DNA of 64,000 bases from NCBI GenBank assembly GCA_013398295.1, contig VZSF01000114.1, positions 303,522-367,521 on the forward strand, given 5' to 3'. Position numbers and translations under genes: made by a program. This DNA is from Chionis minor. Its lineage: Eukaryota; Chordata; Aves; Charadriiformes; Chionididae. Under the pieces are notes generated by a model. It was not told the origin of the DNA. It saw nothing but the letters and a program-made list of their open reading frames with translations, and searched no databases. Within the stretch, counting starts at the first letter, position 1. Each line of letters starts with the position of its first letter. Shown here piece by piece: positions 34,207 to 46,548 of the stretch.

Positions 34207-34496
34207 TGACTATACAATACCTGTTCACTGAATGGTATGCAACATAAAAGTCAATATGGCCATATTTTCATATGGGTATCCCCAGTTGCTGAATTCACAG
34301 ATTTGTTTTCTAAACAAATAAAGTAATTAACTAATTACTAAAGTAATTAACTAAACAGAGACTCAGATCCATGAAATATTTAGAAAGTTTTTCCATTTCA
34401 GAGTTTGGAAAGAAGTCTTGCTGGTTTAAATTTTTTTCACTAAGTACATACCTCAAAAGTAAATTTCCCTCCCCTTTTCTCCTCTTTTTTCATCCC
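34207..34496. other. Spacer between LTR and second LTR 3' end
   Basis: AT-rich, with the local repeat AAAGTAATTAACTA at about 34320-34333 and again at 34340-34353. No retroviral internal sequence recognised. Confidence 0.45.
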
Positions 34497-34571
34497 TAAA
34501 TCCCTGTTTTATATCAATAAATGTATTGCTGCTTCTCTCTACGAGTGAAGTGCATCGCTCCATCTGCGACA
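34497..34571 (+). mobile_element. Second, truncated LTR 3' end of the same family
   Basis: Matches 34132-34206 at a constant offset of 365 (TAAATCCCTGTTTTAT, then TATTGCTGCTTCTCTCTACG). It keeps AATAAA at 34516-34521 and ends GCGACA. It is the last ~75 bases of a related LTR, in the same orientation, with everything upstream missing. Confidence 0.75.
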
Positions 34572-37500
34572 CTTAGGTACAAATGAAAGTACAACAAATG
34601 TCGTAGAAGCCCATGGGCACAACCTTCACCTCCCTTGGGTTTGCTGTTTGGGCCCTGATTAACCATGAAGAGTTACTGCAAGAGTAACCTCTTGCTTGCG
34701 GAAACATGATCTCTATTGGCACACTTCGCTGTGCCAGTTTGTATGTTACAGAACTGAATGGGGGTGGAGAATATCTAGAGGCAGCGCCTGCCTAATGCTT
34801 TTTTTAATTCAGTCATTCCCCTGGTCCCCACAGTGTGCTGTGACAGTGGGTGGCACAACCCATTAATCCATTTTTCATGGTGAAATTCAGCTTAAAAAGA
34901 GAACAGGTTGAAATTCTATGCCTCCCTATGTCAATGAAAACACTCTCATTAAGTTCAAATAGCCTAGTGTTTATTCTCCCCCTCAGACACCAAAATTTGA
35001 AAAGAAATGATCACTTTTTTTTAAATTGTATCTTGCAGAATCATTTCCATACCCTGTAGCTGAGATGTAAATGTGATGGATGTGATGGATGTGCCGAGTT
35101 GACCAACAAGAGCACATTAAGTAGCCATAATGAAACTTGGATTAGTTGCTTGTGTATACGTATTTTGTCTAATTTTTTTACTTATGATCGTGCTTTACCA
35201 TAATTCGTGTGCTCCACTGTTCTTACTCTCCCATATCTCTAAGGAGAACTTCCATCCTTGACCCCTTAAAATGGGCGCTGAGTCATTCATGCAATCGGAT
35301 GTGTCCTGTGAAGGCTGTTGCTCATACAGTGAGCAAAGAGAATAGGAGGAAACAACCCACGAACCAGAGGCATGTTGAAGGCAGGAAGAGGAGTTCACAT
35401 AAATTAAGCTTATTCAAGGAAAATGTCTGTTCTCGGAAATAAAGGTAACAAGTTGAAGGTGAACCTGTGCTGCCAGCTTCAGTCCGTATTCAGAAGATGA
35501 ACTAACAGCTGATTTTGAGGGCTCAGTTCCTATGCTGATCCAGATTCGACACATTTCTCTAAATGCTGGGCGAACTGCAAGTTGTGTGGAACAGCAGGAT
35601 GATGGTACCTGAGGCTGGACCCAGAAATAGATGTGAGTGGTTGCAAACATACAGAAATGCAGATTTACTATGTGTAATATTTTTGCAATGGTACAAAACG
35701 ATGTGGTACAGAAATCAATTGATTTAATAATGCTAATGAGAAAAGTGATGAAGACTACTGATTTTAATGAGTTCTTACAGGAGAGGCTGAAGGCTTTGAT
35801 TCTACTATTTGTTCACATATTTTAGAGAACAGGCTGCTGCTTTGCACACACATGTAGCATACTAATAAGGTATTATTTTCTGCCTCTCAGATCTCTTTTG
35901 AATTCAAATATATCTATTAGCACCTTTACAGCACAGCTTATGCATATCCCAAGCCTATATGATTAACTATTTCTACTGTACCATTTGGTGGGTGGCATTG
36001 CAATTACAGAAAAATGCAGGGAGGCAGAGTTTTCTTCTATGGGTCTTAATGCCCTGGATGGAAAGTGCAGGGAGAAAAAAAAGAGAGATTTAAAGTCACT
36101 TAGATCTGCATTATTGGAGCTGGCAGGGATCCAGGCTTTGTCATTTTAAGCCTGTGTGAATATGGGTCAGGACGGTGGCTGGTGGAGGGAAGACTTCCTC
36201 AAGGGCTTTGAAGGCTGTTTCAAGAGTAGAGGTCAACACCAGTAAAAGTGGTGCCTGGTCTGGTGGAGGCAATATGTGAATATGGCTGAGAACTGATGGC
36301 CAAAGGCAGATGCAAAGAGAGAGCTGGCTCAGGACAGTCAGTGGGTTATTATATTTTGCTGACTCGGGGCTAAGGTATTTAGCTATTCTGGATATGCCAA
36401 GATGATGGTAGAAGATGGGGACAGACCTTACGTAGGGAACTGAGGGAGGAAGAACAGGGGAAAGCCAGGAAAAAGATCTTGTTTTGCTGCCGCTGTGAAA
36501 TCCCTCAGAGTGGTGAGGTGTTTACTCCATACTAGCTATCAGCCTGCACGCCCTGATGCCACCTTCATAAGCACCCACCTGCCTGGCTTTTGAGGGCTCT
36601 TGATGTGGGCAAAAAGGTGGTGAGCTCACTCTGCCGCTCCTGGTAATGACTGTTTCTCCACCACCTTTGTGGAGGCCTGGGGCTGTCCTCACCTGGCCTC
36701 TAAGAGCAGCTTTGCTATCCAAATGGTCCTGTTAGGTTTTACATTTTCAGGTGACTCCAGAGGCTGCACCCCAGTCCTGGGAGGGCATTGGGGGTCTTCT
36801 TGTTGAAGACAATGAGAACTGCACCAGGTCTGCAGGCTGCATCAATCTAGGGTATTTTCCCTATGCCAATTTTTCTAGCAGCTAAAATTGAAGTGTTGGC
36901 TTTTCTGAAAAATACAGCTGATGTCCCCCCAGCTCTGGCAGGGGACCTGGGGGCATGGCAATATTGGTTACCAACTGCTGCATTTGTTCTCGGGCCATTT
37001 TGTCTTTTGAGGGAGCACTGCATGGATTGCTTCCTCTCAGAGGATCCTCTGGATTCAACATCTTTTTCTCCTTGACCAAAATAGGTCAACCAGTTGCAAC
37101 TCAGTCATGGGATGTGTCCACACTGGAGCTGGTCTGTGCTTCAGCAAGCTCAGGTACAGCTAGCAAGGTACGTGGTATGAAGGAACTTCACATAGAGTGA
37201 AAAGGCAGGGCAGGTATTTATGCAAGTTCTCAGAGTCCTGGCAACTCTCCTGCTAGTGTCATCTAGGTTGGCTGGCTTAAAACTGAACTACCTTAACTTT
37301 TTACTGCTCTGAAATTTTGACATTGCAGTCAAAGATGGGAAGATCAGTCTGCCAGGTGGTGGTGCCTGTTAAGTGATGGGGTATGGGTTTGCACCACTTA
37401 CTGCAAGGGTATAAAAATGGATTGTTTCTTTACAATTAAAAGAATTCTGAATTTAGCACTGTGGACACACTGCCTTCTGGAGTGGTGACCTGCTCTGCCT

Positions 37501-38087
37501 CTTGTTTCTTGGGGCTGGTTAGGGCAAACATCTGTCTGACCCCAATCTCTAAGTGTTGCTGTTCATTACAGTCCAGATGGGGCAAGGACAATATGCTTTT
37601 CTATGCTTTCTTCCAAAGGGCTATCTAGAAACTTCAAGGCAGTGTTGACTGTAGTTTCTAGCCACCTGGGTGGGACAGGTGTAAAACTTTTCAATCCTGT
37701 CCCCAAATTGTGGGATCTTTTTTGAAAATATTACTTTTTTTTTTGGTCCTAAAAGTCCTTGCTGCTGCTGAAGCTGCTTGCCTGGGACCTTTTCTAGAAG
37801 CGCGTTGTCTTTTCTGTTGTAACATGCTGACTAGCTGTCATCATGAGCCATTGCTGCAGAAAAATGTCTGCCTTAGCATTTACAATAGTGATGCTTAATG
37901 GATTTGACAATTAGCTGGAGTTGCAACATGAACAACTCTTGCAAGTTAGATAAGCGTGAGAGACTAATTGTTATCCTAAACTCCATTAGCTGAGTTTAGC
38001 TTGGATGCTCTTTAGTCACCTTCTGGTCTAAGACTCTGAAGCCAGTGTCAACATTTTAAAGTATATCCAATTCATGACTTGTCAGAT
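34572..38087. other. Unique non-coding sequence
   Basis: AT-rich to 36 kb, mixed afterwards. Overlapping frames at 36.85-37.2 kb on both strands (60-81 codons) show no family signature. No repeat recognised, apart from a trivial TGTGATGGA doublet at 35073-35090. Confidence 0.4.
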
Positions 38088-38522
38088 TATTAGAATAGCC
38101 CCATTATACTAGACCAAAGGCCCATCGAGCTCAGTATCCTGTTTCTGACAGTGGCTGATAATTAAGGAAAGGGTGTAACGGCAGGGAATGTGTTGAGTGA
38201 TATTTCCCCAATATGCTCTCCCACCCCTCAGGAGTTTATGGCTTAAAGATTTTCTGATCTTTGTGTTTAATAACTCTTTGTGGACTTTTCTGCTATTCAT
38301 TTGTCAAGTCCTACTTACGCTTTTAGCATCTAAAGCATTTTGTGGCAATCAGTTTGGCAATTTAATGATTTGCTCTGTCAGAAAGTCCTCGGTTTTGCTT
38401 GTTTTAAAACCCTGATGGAAGATTTCGTGTGATGCCCCCTTAGTTCTTGTATTTTGAGAAACAAAATTCCTTATTCATCTGCTTCATGCCACTCATGATT
38501 TTATAGAACTTTAATGAGAACC
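38088..38522 (-). mobile_element. Ancient CR1 3' end, minus strand (~430 bp)
   Basis: Plus-strand landmarks in order: GACCAAAGGCCCATCGAGCT, AGTATCCTGTTTCTGACAGT, TCCCCAATATGCTCTCCCA, TGTGGCAATCAGTTTGGCA, GAAAGTCCTCGGTTTTGC, CCCCCTTAGTTCTTGTATTT and CACTCATGATTTTATAGAAC. These are the reverse complement of the old sauropsid CR1 3' UTR and the end of ORF2. The same broad family as 22601-22765 and 9150-10450, but longer and colinear. No coding capacity is left. Confidence 0.85.
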
Positions 38523-41035
38523 TAAACTGAATGAGTTTCAGTGTATGATTTAAGGCTCTGTTTTATGGCTTATGCTTTATGGCTTTTTATATGCCATTTG
38601 TTCTTGCTTTATGTTTATTTCATCTTTATTTTGCTAATTTAATCAGTTTGAGAAGATTATTTGGTCTAATTAAGGTAGAATTAATCCAGGGACAGTGATA
38701 ATTTGAGAGCCAGGATTTGAAGGTAGTTTATTTAATCTATGTGTCTGCAAATCCTTTGGATTCAATTTGCCCAGCTTTCATACTGATGGATGCTGTATTA
38801 AATTATTTAAATAGATGAATTAAATTTGGAGCAAACAGAGGCTAATGCATTTCACCCTCAAATAACATGCTACTGTAGCCAGAGAGCTTTTCTAGAAGAA
38901 CTGAGGAGACAGTCATCAGCTGGAAGCACTGTATGCAAAACAGGGGGCAAGGGCTGCATGAAAACCACTTTGATTGATCCTCTAGAACTAATTTGCCAAT
39001 TCCTTGTGGTCAGATTAGCAGGAGAGAGCCAAGAAAGAAACCTCACAGAGCTCGACCATGCGAGGTGGAATAATAAGAAGCTGTTGCTCAAGAGAAAGCT
39101 GGGGCTAGACTTGCAGAAATGTAATTAGCCGCGCGCTGGCCAAGCCGTTTGCATGCCCAGGGCTTGCACAACGCCCGTCTGGTGGGCAGTGGTAATATCT
39201 AGTCTCTCATTTGGTGAGAAGAAAAATCCACCAACTGCCTTCTCACTAAGAATCAGGACGGCTGCAAAGGGCTGAAAGAGATGGAAAAGAGCAGAATATG
39301 CTCTTTAGTACTCAGGGACGCTAGGTGGGGATATTTGCTCGCTTTGCAGCTCTTTGTACCCCGTACAGCTTCGGAGTGGCATGAGGTTACTGTGACATTT
39401 AGGTGAGGAGCATACAGTGAGGTGGTGGTCACTCCCGGTGGAAGTTATCCCAAGGAGGGACGGTGACATCCCAAGGAAGGAATTGATCAGGGGGGTCGCA
39501 TGGGACTTGTGGGGCAACCTACAGTTTTTGTTGCTGTTTCTTGCTCCTTGGTCTCCATCTCAAACAGAGCCGGCCTGTATAGCTCAGGACGTGCTCAGGT
39601 CTGTCTTCTGGCTGTGAATCACAGCTCAGCATCACGGGGGAGAGGGTGACCGTTGCTCTTTCTCTGCAGCTGGAGGAAAAAGGGACAAATCTTGCCTGCA
39701 GAAGGGGGAGAGCCAAGACGATGTTTCCTTTGTGGACCTGAAGCATTGCTGCTGTAGGGGTCATTGATGTATTTTTGGGGCTTAGGAAGGGACCTGAAGC
39801 TGCTCTTCCTACCCCTTTCCTTTCCACGTGTTTGGCTTGCCAAGGGGACATCATTCCAAGCAAGAGACTCCTTCTCTGACTCCGAGGTCTAGGCTGCCTG
39901 TGAGGCACAAACACAGGGGATCCACGCAGATTTCAGAGGTGACCATGGAATGCAAGATAGATCTGACACCTTCTGGCTCTGTGGGATGTGGGTGGCAGTG
40001 TTGGTTGATGCTGCTGTGCATGTTTTGTGCACGGGCAGGCTGCAAAAAGGGCTCTAAAGAAAATAAGAAAGCCTTGAATTCTCCTGTTAGGCTGTTGAGT
40101 AGAAAATGAGAAAAGAAGGTGTGTTGTTGCCAGTCTTCAAAATCCAAAAAGGACAGACCATGGCTTTTAGCAACATCTGCGGGACAAATGTAGTAGAAAT
40201 AAGTCCGCTGGATGAAATGTCTACATTTAGTGAATCAGGAAGCTCTGTTGATCTTTTCTGTTTGTTTTGCTTGCTTGTTTAAATGCCTGTGGTATGCGAT
40301 ACAGCAGAAATCCTAGAGTAATACTACAGAATATTTAACTTAATACCTTATGACTATCCAAAGAATTTAGGAGGGTTGTATGAGGAATTAATTTAATGCA
40401 AAAATTTTCTGCTAATATAGAAAATGGAGATCTTCTCCAAGTTCCTTTTTGTATTCCAGAAATTTTAGGCTTCAGTGGAGTAAAAGGTACAGTTGGTTTT
40501 CAAAAGCAACAACTGTCCTTTTTTTTCCACAGAGGTGTACTAGCTTCATTCTACTTCTTTTCAAGTTTGACTATTGTACGATTTGCATACTGCCTAGCAT
40601 CTCAGCGTTTGAATACCCCTTTGTGTAAAATTAACAGCTGATGTGAAGCCCTCGGCTGAGCTAGTTGGGTTTTAGGCATTTCTCTTTTCTCAGGATCAGA
40701 AGGCTGCTCGAACTAGATTATTTTCTTGGTTTAGTTTCAGACTTTCTTATTTTTTGCTCTTCTGCTTTTGCTTTGACAGTAGATGTTTAGATGAAAAAAA
40801 GGGGTGGTGGAGGTTTGCGAGTGGTTCTTTTGGTGAGGATTTGTGATGTGAAACATTAATTAATTGTGCAGAGTTAAGCAACTGCTATTATTGAAATAGG
40901 ATCTCTGTCCTTTTTGTATAAGGGCTTGTATTTCTGAAATGGATGGATTTCTTAAGCTCATTTGGTTTGGATTTTTTTTAGAAGTGGAAGCAGAGTTTTC
41001 TCTTCAAGAAGCTCCAATCTTCAATCTCTGACTTT
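38523..41035. other. Unique non-coding sequence
   Basis: GC-richer at 39.3-40.1 kb with overlapping frames (131 codons antisense at 39519-39914) lacking any known motif; AT-rich elsewhere. Confidence 0.4.
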
Positions 41036-41240
41036 GGGCTTGCCTACATTTGGAAATGTACCAAAATAGCTATTCCAGAATAAGCTCTCAGGAGGATATT
41101 TTAAAACTAGATTAAATTAAATTGGAAATAGGTAATCTTATTTTGGAATAAGACTGCCCGCTTTGGGATTTATATTGAAATAAACCATCTCAGAATAATT
41201 GTAGCTATTTTGGTATATTTCCAAGAGCAGACAGGAGCTT
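41036..41240. mobile_element. Palindromic foldback MITE (ancient DNA transposon)
   Basis: The left end GGGCTTGCCTACATTTGG and the right end, reverse complemented, AAGCTCCTGTCTGCTCTTGG introduce near-complementary arms. TGGAAATGTACCAAAATAGC at 41051 is matched in reverse complement by TGGAAATATACCAAAATAGC near 41224. The centre carries TTATTTTGGAATAAG-type motifs typical of an amniote palindromic element that begins GCTTGTCTACA and is built from TTATTTCGAAATAA-like units. About 205 bp in all, with no coding capacity. The superfamily and flanking duplication were not determined. Confidence 0.65.
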
Positions 41241-41424
41241 AGCAATGTTCTGAAATAATTATATTAAAATCTCACGGATGTGATGGATAATGGAGAAAAA
41301 TGTCAATACTGAGTTAGAACAAATTGGAGTGAGTCTGTCTGATGGTGTCATACACTTGTTCAGAGAGGTTTTTTCAGCTTAAGCAAAAGGTCCCACCCTT
41401 TGGGCTATTTATATAATTTGTTAT
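41241..41424. other. Short spacer, nothing recognised
   Basis: Unique sequence between two ancient repeats. Confidence 0.4.
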
Positions 41425-41520
41425 TAATATTGTAGTAGCAACCCCACTGCGCTAGGAACAGTCTTACAGACACAGGTCCCACCTCTGCACAACTTGCAGT
41501 CTAGCAAGGATCCAATTATG
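41425..41520. mobile_element. Probable ancient SINE/LINE-tail fragment
   Basis: GCAACCCCACTGCGCTAGGAACAG, CAGGTCCCACCTCTGC and ACTTGCAGTCTAGC resemble the common amniote repeat with CCCATTGTGCTAGGCACTG … TCCCTGCCC … GCTTACAATCTAA. Diverged; orientation and family are not certain. Confidence 0.45.
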
Positions 41521-44500
41521 TTGTAATGCTGTAGATGTCAGCAAGTCTGTTTTTCAGATAAAATATAGGTTCCCAACTCTTTATAACACTCCTTGTTTTT
41601 AACACTTGTTTATAACACCCCTTGTTCAGGCGAAACTGCTACTTATGATTTTTTTGCTTGAAGGAGAGCAGGAGACTACAGTTACAAGAAGACAGATATT
41701 ATAAAAACCACACATTTGTTCTGTATTTGTAGTTATTGTGCCACCCCTCGCTGCTTATTCTACTATAGATAGCAGATGAGTCATTATTTACAATGGCAAA
41801 TGCCATGTGCTTCATTACAACCTGTGGCAAGGAACTAGTATAGACGTGAAACGAATGTGTCACCCGTATTTACATACACATAATACCTATAGAGAGATAG
41901 TTCAAAGTAACACTTTCTCATTCGATAAGCAATGCTCACAGCTGAGAAAGTTTTGCTATGGTTCTGGGTACATTTTTCTTCTCCTCCCTTAAGGCACTTT
42001 CATTTGTGCCTTGACTCCCAATGAGCGGAGGTCTCAGGGGCTTTCTCTGCACAAAGAAAAGGTCACACTCTGTATTTACCCTCATTCCTCCTCACTTTAA
42101 TCTTCCACGTACTTTCAACACTATTTTGGTCCCATGCTGGAGATTGAAGAAAAGATGCAGAAATTCAGTGGCACAATTTCAAGGTTATCCCCCAGGCCGG
42201 CAGATCCATAATGTGATTTTTTTCCCTTTATGGTACATCGTAATAAAAGAAGTTGATGTAATATGAAAGGGAAAGGCAGTTTCTACTTATCAAATTATCA
42301 TATCTAGCATCAAGCTTGTGCTTGAAGGTAATTTCAGCTAATCCTTTGTAGCAATAAATATCTATTACATTTATCACATTGAATTTGTTTCCCCTTCACT
42401 TCATCCAATTACCTTTTCCATGACTGGAAAATATATCAGAGCTGTCTCCACACTTTTTTAATGGAAGTTACCTCACTATTCTCTTCTTGATCTTTTGTCA
42501 AGATGTGCTTTAATTAAAAAGTTCCTGTAACTTGTCCAGGTTTATCCTTCAGTATCCAGGTAATTGTTACATTTGCTTTGCAAAGTGGAATACAGCAGTC
42601 CCAAGACCTGGGCTAGGACTGAAATTCTGTGGGCATAGAAACTTCTTTGCAGGTCGCTATAATGCCACAGTTTAAGACGTTATAGGCGAGAGGTCTGCCA
42701 GCATTTCTATTACAAATCTCTTTATCTAGTGGTTTGCTGTTTGGTTATTAAAATTTGCATGGGAAATAAGGATATAAATAGCCTCAAGCAGGCGATCTTT
42801 TTTTGATTAAAAAGACGTATGGTTTCGTAGTGTAAAAATGCTGTTGGTGCTGCTCACCAGGTAGGTAGCTGCCCCTCAACAGCTCCATATGGGAGCGACA
42901 CTGGATCAGCTTCTTGGAGAAAAGAAATTTTACCACTGTCGGGGATGGTGCTCCTTTCTCATCAATTGTATGTCATGTTTCTCGGCGCTCCTTATCCCCA
43001 AACGTGTGCAAACTATAGCGTTATAGTAAGATGTGTAGGTTGCTTATATATGTCGTTCAGATCCAATATGGGCTTTTTTAGCTGAGGTGATATGGAGCCA
43101 GAAGATGGATTAAGACAGAACAAACTGAGTGATTCAGAAATCTGTGATCAGTAAAAAGTTGTCATTAAACGGGAGATTTTTTTATTGGACTCTGCAGCCT
43201 TGGCTGCTTTCCTCCAAACTACTCACCAATCCTGACGGTAAAAAATAAGGTAAAAATCTTTGTGACAGATATCTTGTAGATGTCATGGAGACTTCCCCAT
43301 GCTAAGCAGTGATGAAGAGAGGGCTGCTGGGCAGAGCTATCTAAACTGCTTGGATGTATGCGTTTCTTTGCCAGGTGTACACAAAACTATTCTGAAAGCA
43401 GGCTGGAATAAGGAAAGAAAATATCTGGAGGCTATTCCAGCTAAGAGATCTTGAAAGAAACATCTACAACGTCTTACACCAGTGCCAAAGTAGTGGCTCC
43501 TCCTTAAGAGAGGGAAAAGAGTAGATGACTGAAGCCTTAACCATCAGAGGGTTCTCAGCCATCAATTCGAAATTTCTCTCTTCCTTAGGGCCATCCTGAG
43601 GAAACAAGAAGAGGTATAGGAAAAAGGGCTAATTTCTTTGAACTTCTTTATTGTCTCCTTCTCAGTGTATGTCCTTTAAAGGAGGTGATACAGCAGACTA
43701 ATTACTGAGGTTAATGTCCTGAAGTGCTTCCTTACTCAAGGCTATTAGGTGTGGTGGAGGTGATGTTAATACCTGCAATCAGTCACAGATTCACAGGGGA
43801 AGGTGCTGACCTTTCAGACACTATGGGGCTTAGGACCCTGGTTTCAACAGAGTCAGGCGTTGCCTGAAATCCTCTCTCTTTATTTCAACCCTCACGGAAA
43901 TCTCAAAGAGGTTGATTGCAACTTGAATTCAAGACAATGTAAATCCTGACTGAAAAGGGATGCATTTTCACATCTGTTCTGATGTTTATTTAGAAACATT
44001 CAGGTTTTGGGCAGATATTGGCAGCTTTCTTCAACTGGGAGGACTCCAGGTGGTTAAAGTTCCACCCTGGGTTCATTTGGAGCATGGCACCCCTGAGGAG
44101 CTCTGGTGCTCTGGGACGATATGCTGCTGAGGAAGGAGAAATCAAACCACCCTAGTCAGGTTCATGGTGCAACAGCCTAAAGCAAGATCTGCTGTCCTGA
44201 TGCTTCATCAGTCATGTCACCTGTATTTCATGCTTCTCAGCGTGGAGAAAAATATCTGGTGTATCCCCGTTTCCTCTTACAGCGGAAGAGTGGTTTGTTA
44301 CTGGAAAGAAAAGCCCTTCCAGGGATACTAGTTACTTAACTCAGGAGCATCCACCTGGGAAGAGAGGTCACAGAAACAGACCCACTATGGTAAAAGTCTG
44401 TGAAGCTCTGCAATTTATACTGATACTTTTTACAAGAAGACAAATATGGGTATGTTAATCCACATTATCATGGTTGCATCAGTTAGACAAAAAGGCAAAA

Positions 44501-45644
44501 CATACCCAGAATAATCTAATTTTCATGTATGCAGATACCCAGACCTGTTCTGGCTGCAGGGCGACAGTGTGCTCCGCAGCTGTGAATGCCAGGCTCCAGG
44601 AGAGTCGGTGGGACTCCTTACAGTCCTGGTTACAAATGATAGCCACTCATACAAGAAACAAATATAGTTGATGCAAAATGCCAGCAGAAAACAACCAAGC
44701 CAGACTCCTAACTCTTGAAGCTGTCTTTAATACTCCAAGAAGAAGCAAGGAAAGGGCACGAGCACCCTTTTTTTTTCTCCTCACAGGTAATCTTTAACCT
44801 TTAGAGGCACCAGTAGAGGAAAAGTGCTTAAAGCAGCCAAGAACAAGCTAGGGTAATTCAGTCTGCACCTTGTCTTCTTAAACTGCCTTACCTCTAGAAC
44901 ATTACACCAATGCAGCCTGAACTGTCTGAGGAAAATGTGTGGCTACTTCAGCTTCAGCTTCCTTCACCTTAAAACTACTGAACTGAGCACCTTCACATGG
45001 GAACCTATTTTTCTTCCCCTGGGAGGTCTATGCCACCCACTTTGATGTTAGGACACTTGACCATTTTTTCTGTTACATAAACAGATTTAAGTGGGAATGT
45101 ATGGGAAATAGTATTTTCATATTTTCAGTTTTTTCATTAACATAATATTAGATAAGCCACTGCTTGGACTGAGGCCAAATGTAGAGCATTAATCATTTTG
45201 AAACATTTCAAAAATCAGAAATGTGTAAAATGAAAATTGCATTCAAAGCTTGTTTTCACCCTTTTACCCCCACTCCTCCCCCAGAGCCCTGAGCAAGGGA
45301 GTAAGTGAGCTTCAAATGAGAGCTTCAGTAGAATTCAATCTTAAATTCAGCAGTCACTAACGTTATTACATCCTTTCTATGGTAAAGCTCAAATGCCTGG
45401 CGTTCTCTCCATGATTCCCTGGCTGTAAGCATCATTCACCATATACTTTTCCTGAGATTAGAGATAGAGGCACTTTCATAATACTGACTTGGGGCATCTT
45501 CCTTGTTTCTTTCCTCTTTGAGGGCAAAAAACAGATGATCTTGTTCTGAGAATATCTGACAGTGACTACTCCATGTCTGGCAGTCACTACAATCTAATTC
45601 TGCTGGACTTAATTACCATAATTTATTCCCTGTAGGTGGTTTCC
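41521..45644. other. Unique non-coding sequence
   Basis: Includes a short imperfect repeat of TTATAACACYCCTTGTT at 41581 and 41610. Open frames are sparse (none over 81 codons) and 42.3-45.6 kb has almost none. No gene recognised. Confidence 0.45.
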
Positions 45645-45725
45645 AAAAATAGAAGTAGGTATGATCCTTGCCCTATGAGGCTAACACAAAAGACAGAGAA
45701 TTAAAAAGACTGGCAGATAGGGGAG
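45645..45725. mobile_element. Probable ancient SINE/LINE-tail fragment
   Basis: GATCCTTGCCCTATGAGGCT, then AGACAGAGAATTAAAAAGAC and GGGGAGGAAAAGTAAA, follow the order of the same ancient amniote repeat as 41425-41520 (TCCCTGCCCCAAAGAGCTTACA … AGACA … GGGGA) and continue further towards its end. Low-identity match. Confidence 0.35.
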
Positions 45726-46503
45726 GAAAAGTAAAACGAGCAATAGCTATGGAAAGCACACGGAGAGAGATAAATTAAATCCAAATTACTCCTTTGGTGT
45801 GATAGTGAGACTTAATAAGCAAGTTTATTAAAGGGAAAAAACATCGTTCAACTAAAAGATAGAGATGCATGAATAGCCCTCAGAGTAACACGCAGAATGG
45901 CAGCATCCTCATGGTATAAACCCTACCCCACAATTGAAAAGGCCTTTTCTGCAGTTCAAATCACTTATCTCTGGTGTCGCCCTGTCTGTGTGATCCAGCA
46001 AATAATTCCGTCCTTCCTTAGTCACCCTGTCCTTTTCCTACGGCTGACTTGCAAATGTGTCATTGTCTCATTTCCTTGTCACATCCCAAATAATCTTTAC
46101 AGACTGTCCTTCTCTCCCCAAGCGACGCAGAAGCCCTGAGCACACCCCTCAGTGTCCAGACCCTTCAGCAGGGCCTGGCTGGCTCTTTGCCGTCTGGGCT
46201 TGATGCTCTTGTTGCTCGAGTTTGTTCTGACAGGAAGGCAGCCCTTTTGTAAGGCAGGGATGGGGATGCTGCAACCCCCAAACCCTCTGCGTCTCCCAGG
46301 GTTTTCGTATCGCTTAGTTCCTGCGGCTGCGGGCTCACGTGTGCTCCCACGTGTGTGTCTTCACCCCGTCCCTGTGAGGGGTGGCCCCACTGTTGTCCCT
46401 CTCCGACAGATGACTGAAAAACTTGAGGTTTGCAGAGGAAACCTGTAGTGGAGCAGGCTTGAGCCTGGCTCTTCCGCGGTCTCATGTGAGCGCAGCTCGC
46501 AGA
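45726..46503. other. Unique sequence, GC-rich from 46.1 kb
   Basis: Overlapping frames at 46152-46448 (plus) and 46165-46485 (minus), about 100 codons each, no recognised protein. Upstream of the short CR1 tail. Confidence 0.4.
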
Positions 46504-46548
46504 CCTTAAAGGTCTTTTCCCGACCTAAATGTTTCCATGGTTCTATGA
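46504..46548 (+). mobile_element. CR1 3' terminal fragment
   Basis: CTTAAAGGTCTTTTCCCGAC, then CTAAATGTTTCCATGGTTCTATGA, is the last ~45 bases of a CR1. A very short, strongly 5'-truncated insertion, or the surviving end of an older one. Confidence 0.8.

Noticed and set aside
35073..35092. TGTGATGGATGTGATGGATG doublet
   Set aside because: Two copies of a 9-base unit, too short to be informative.
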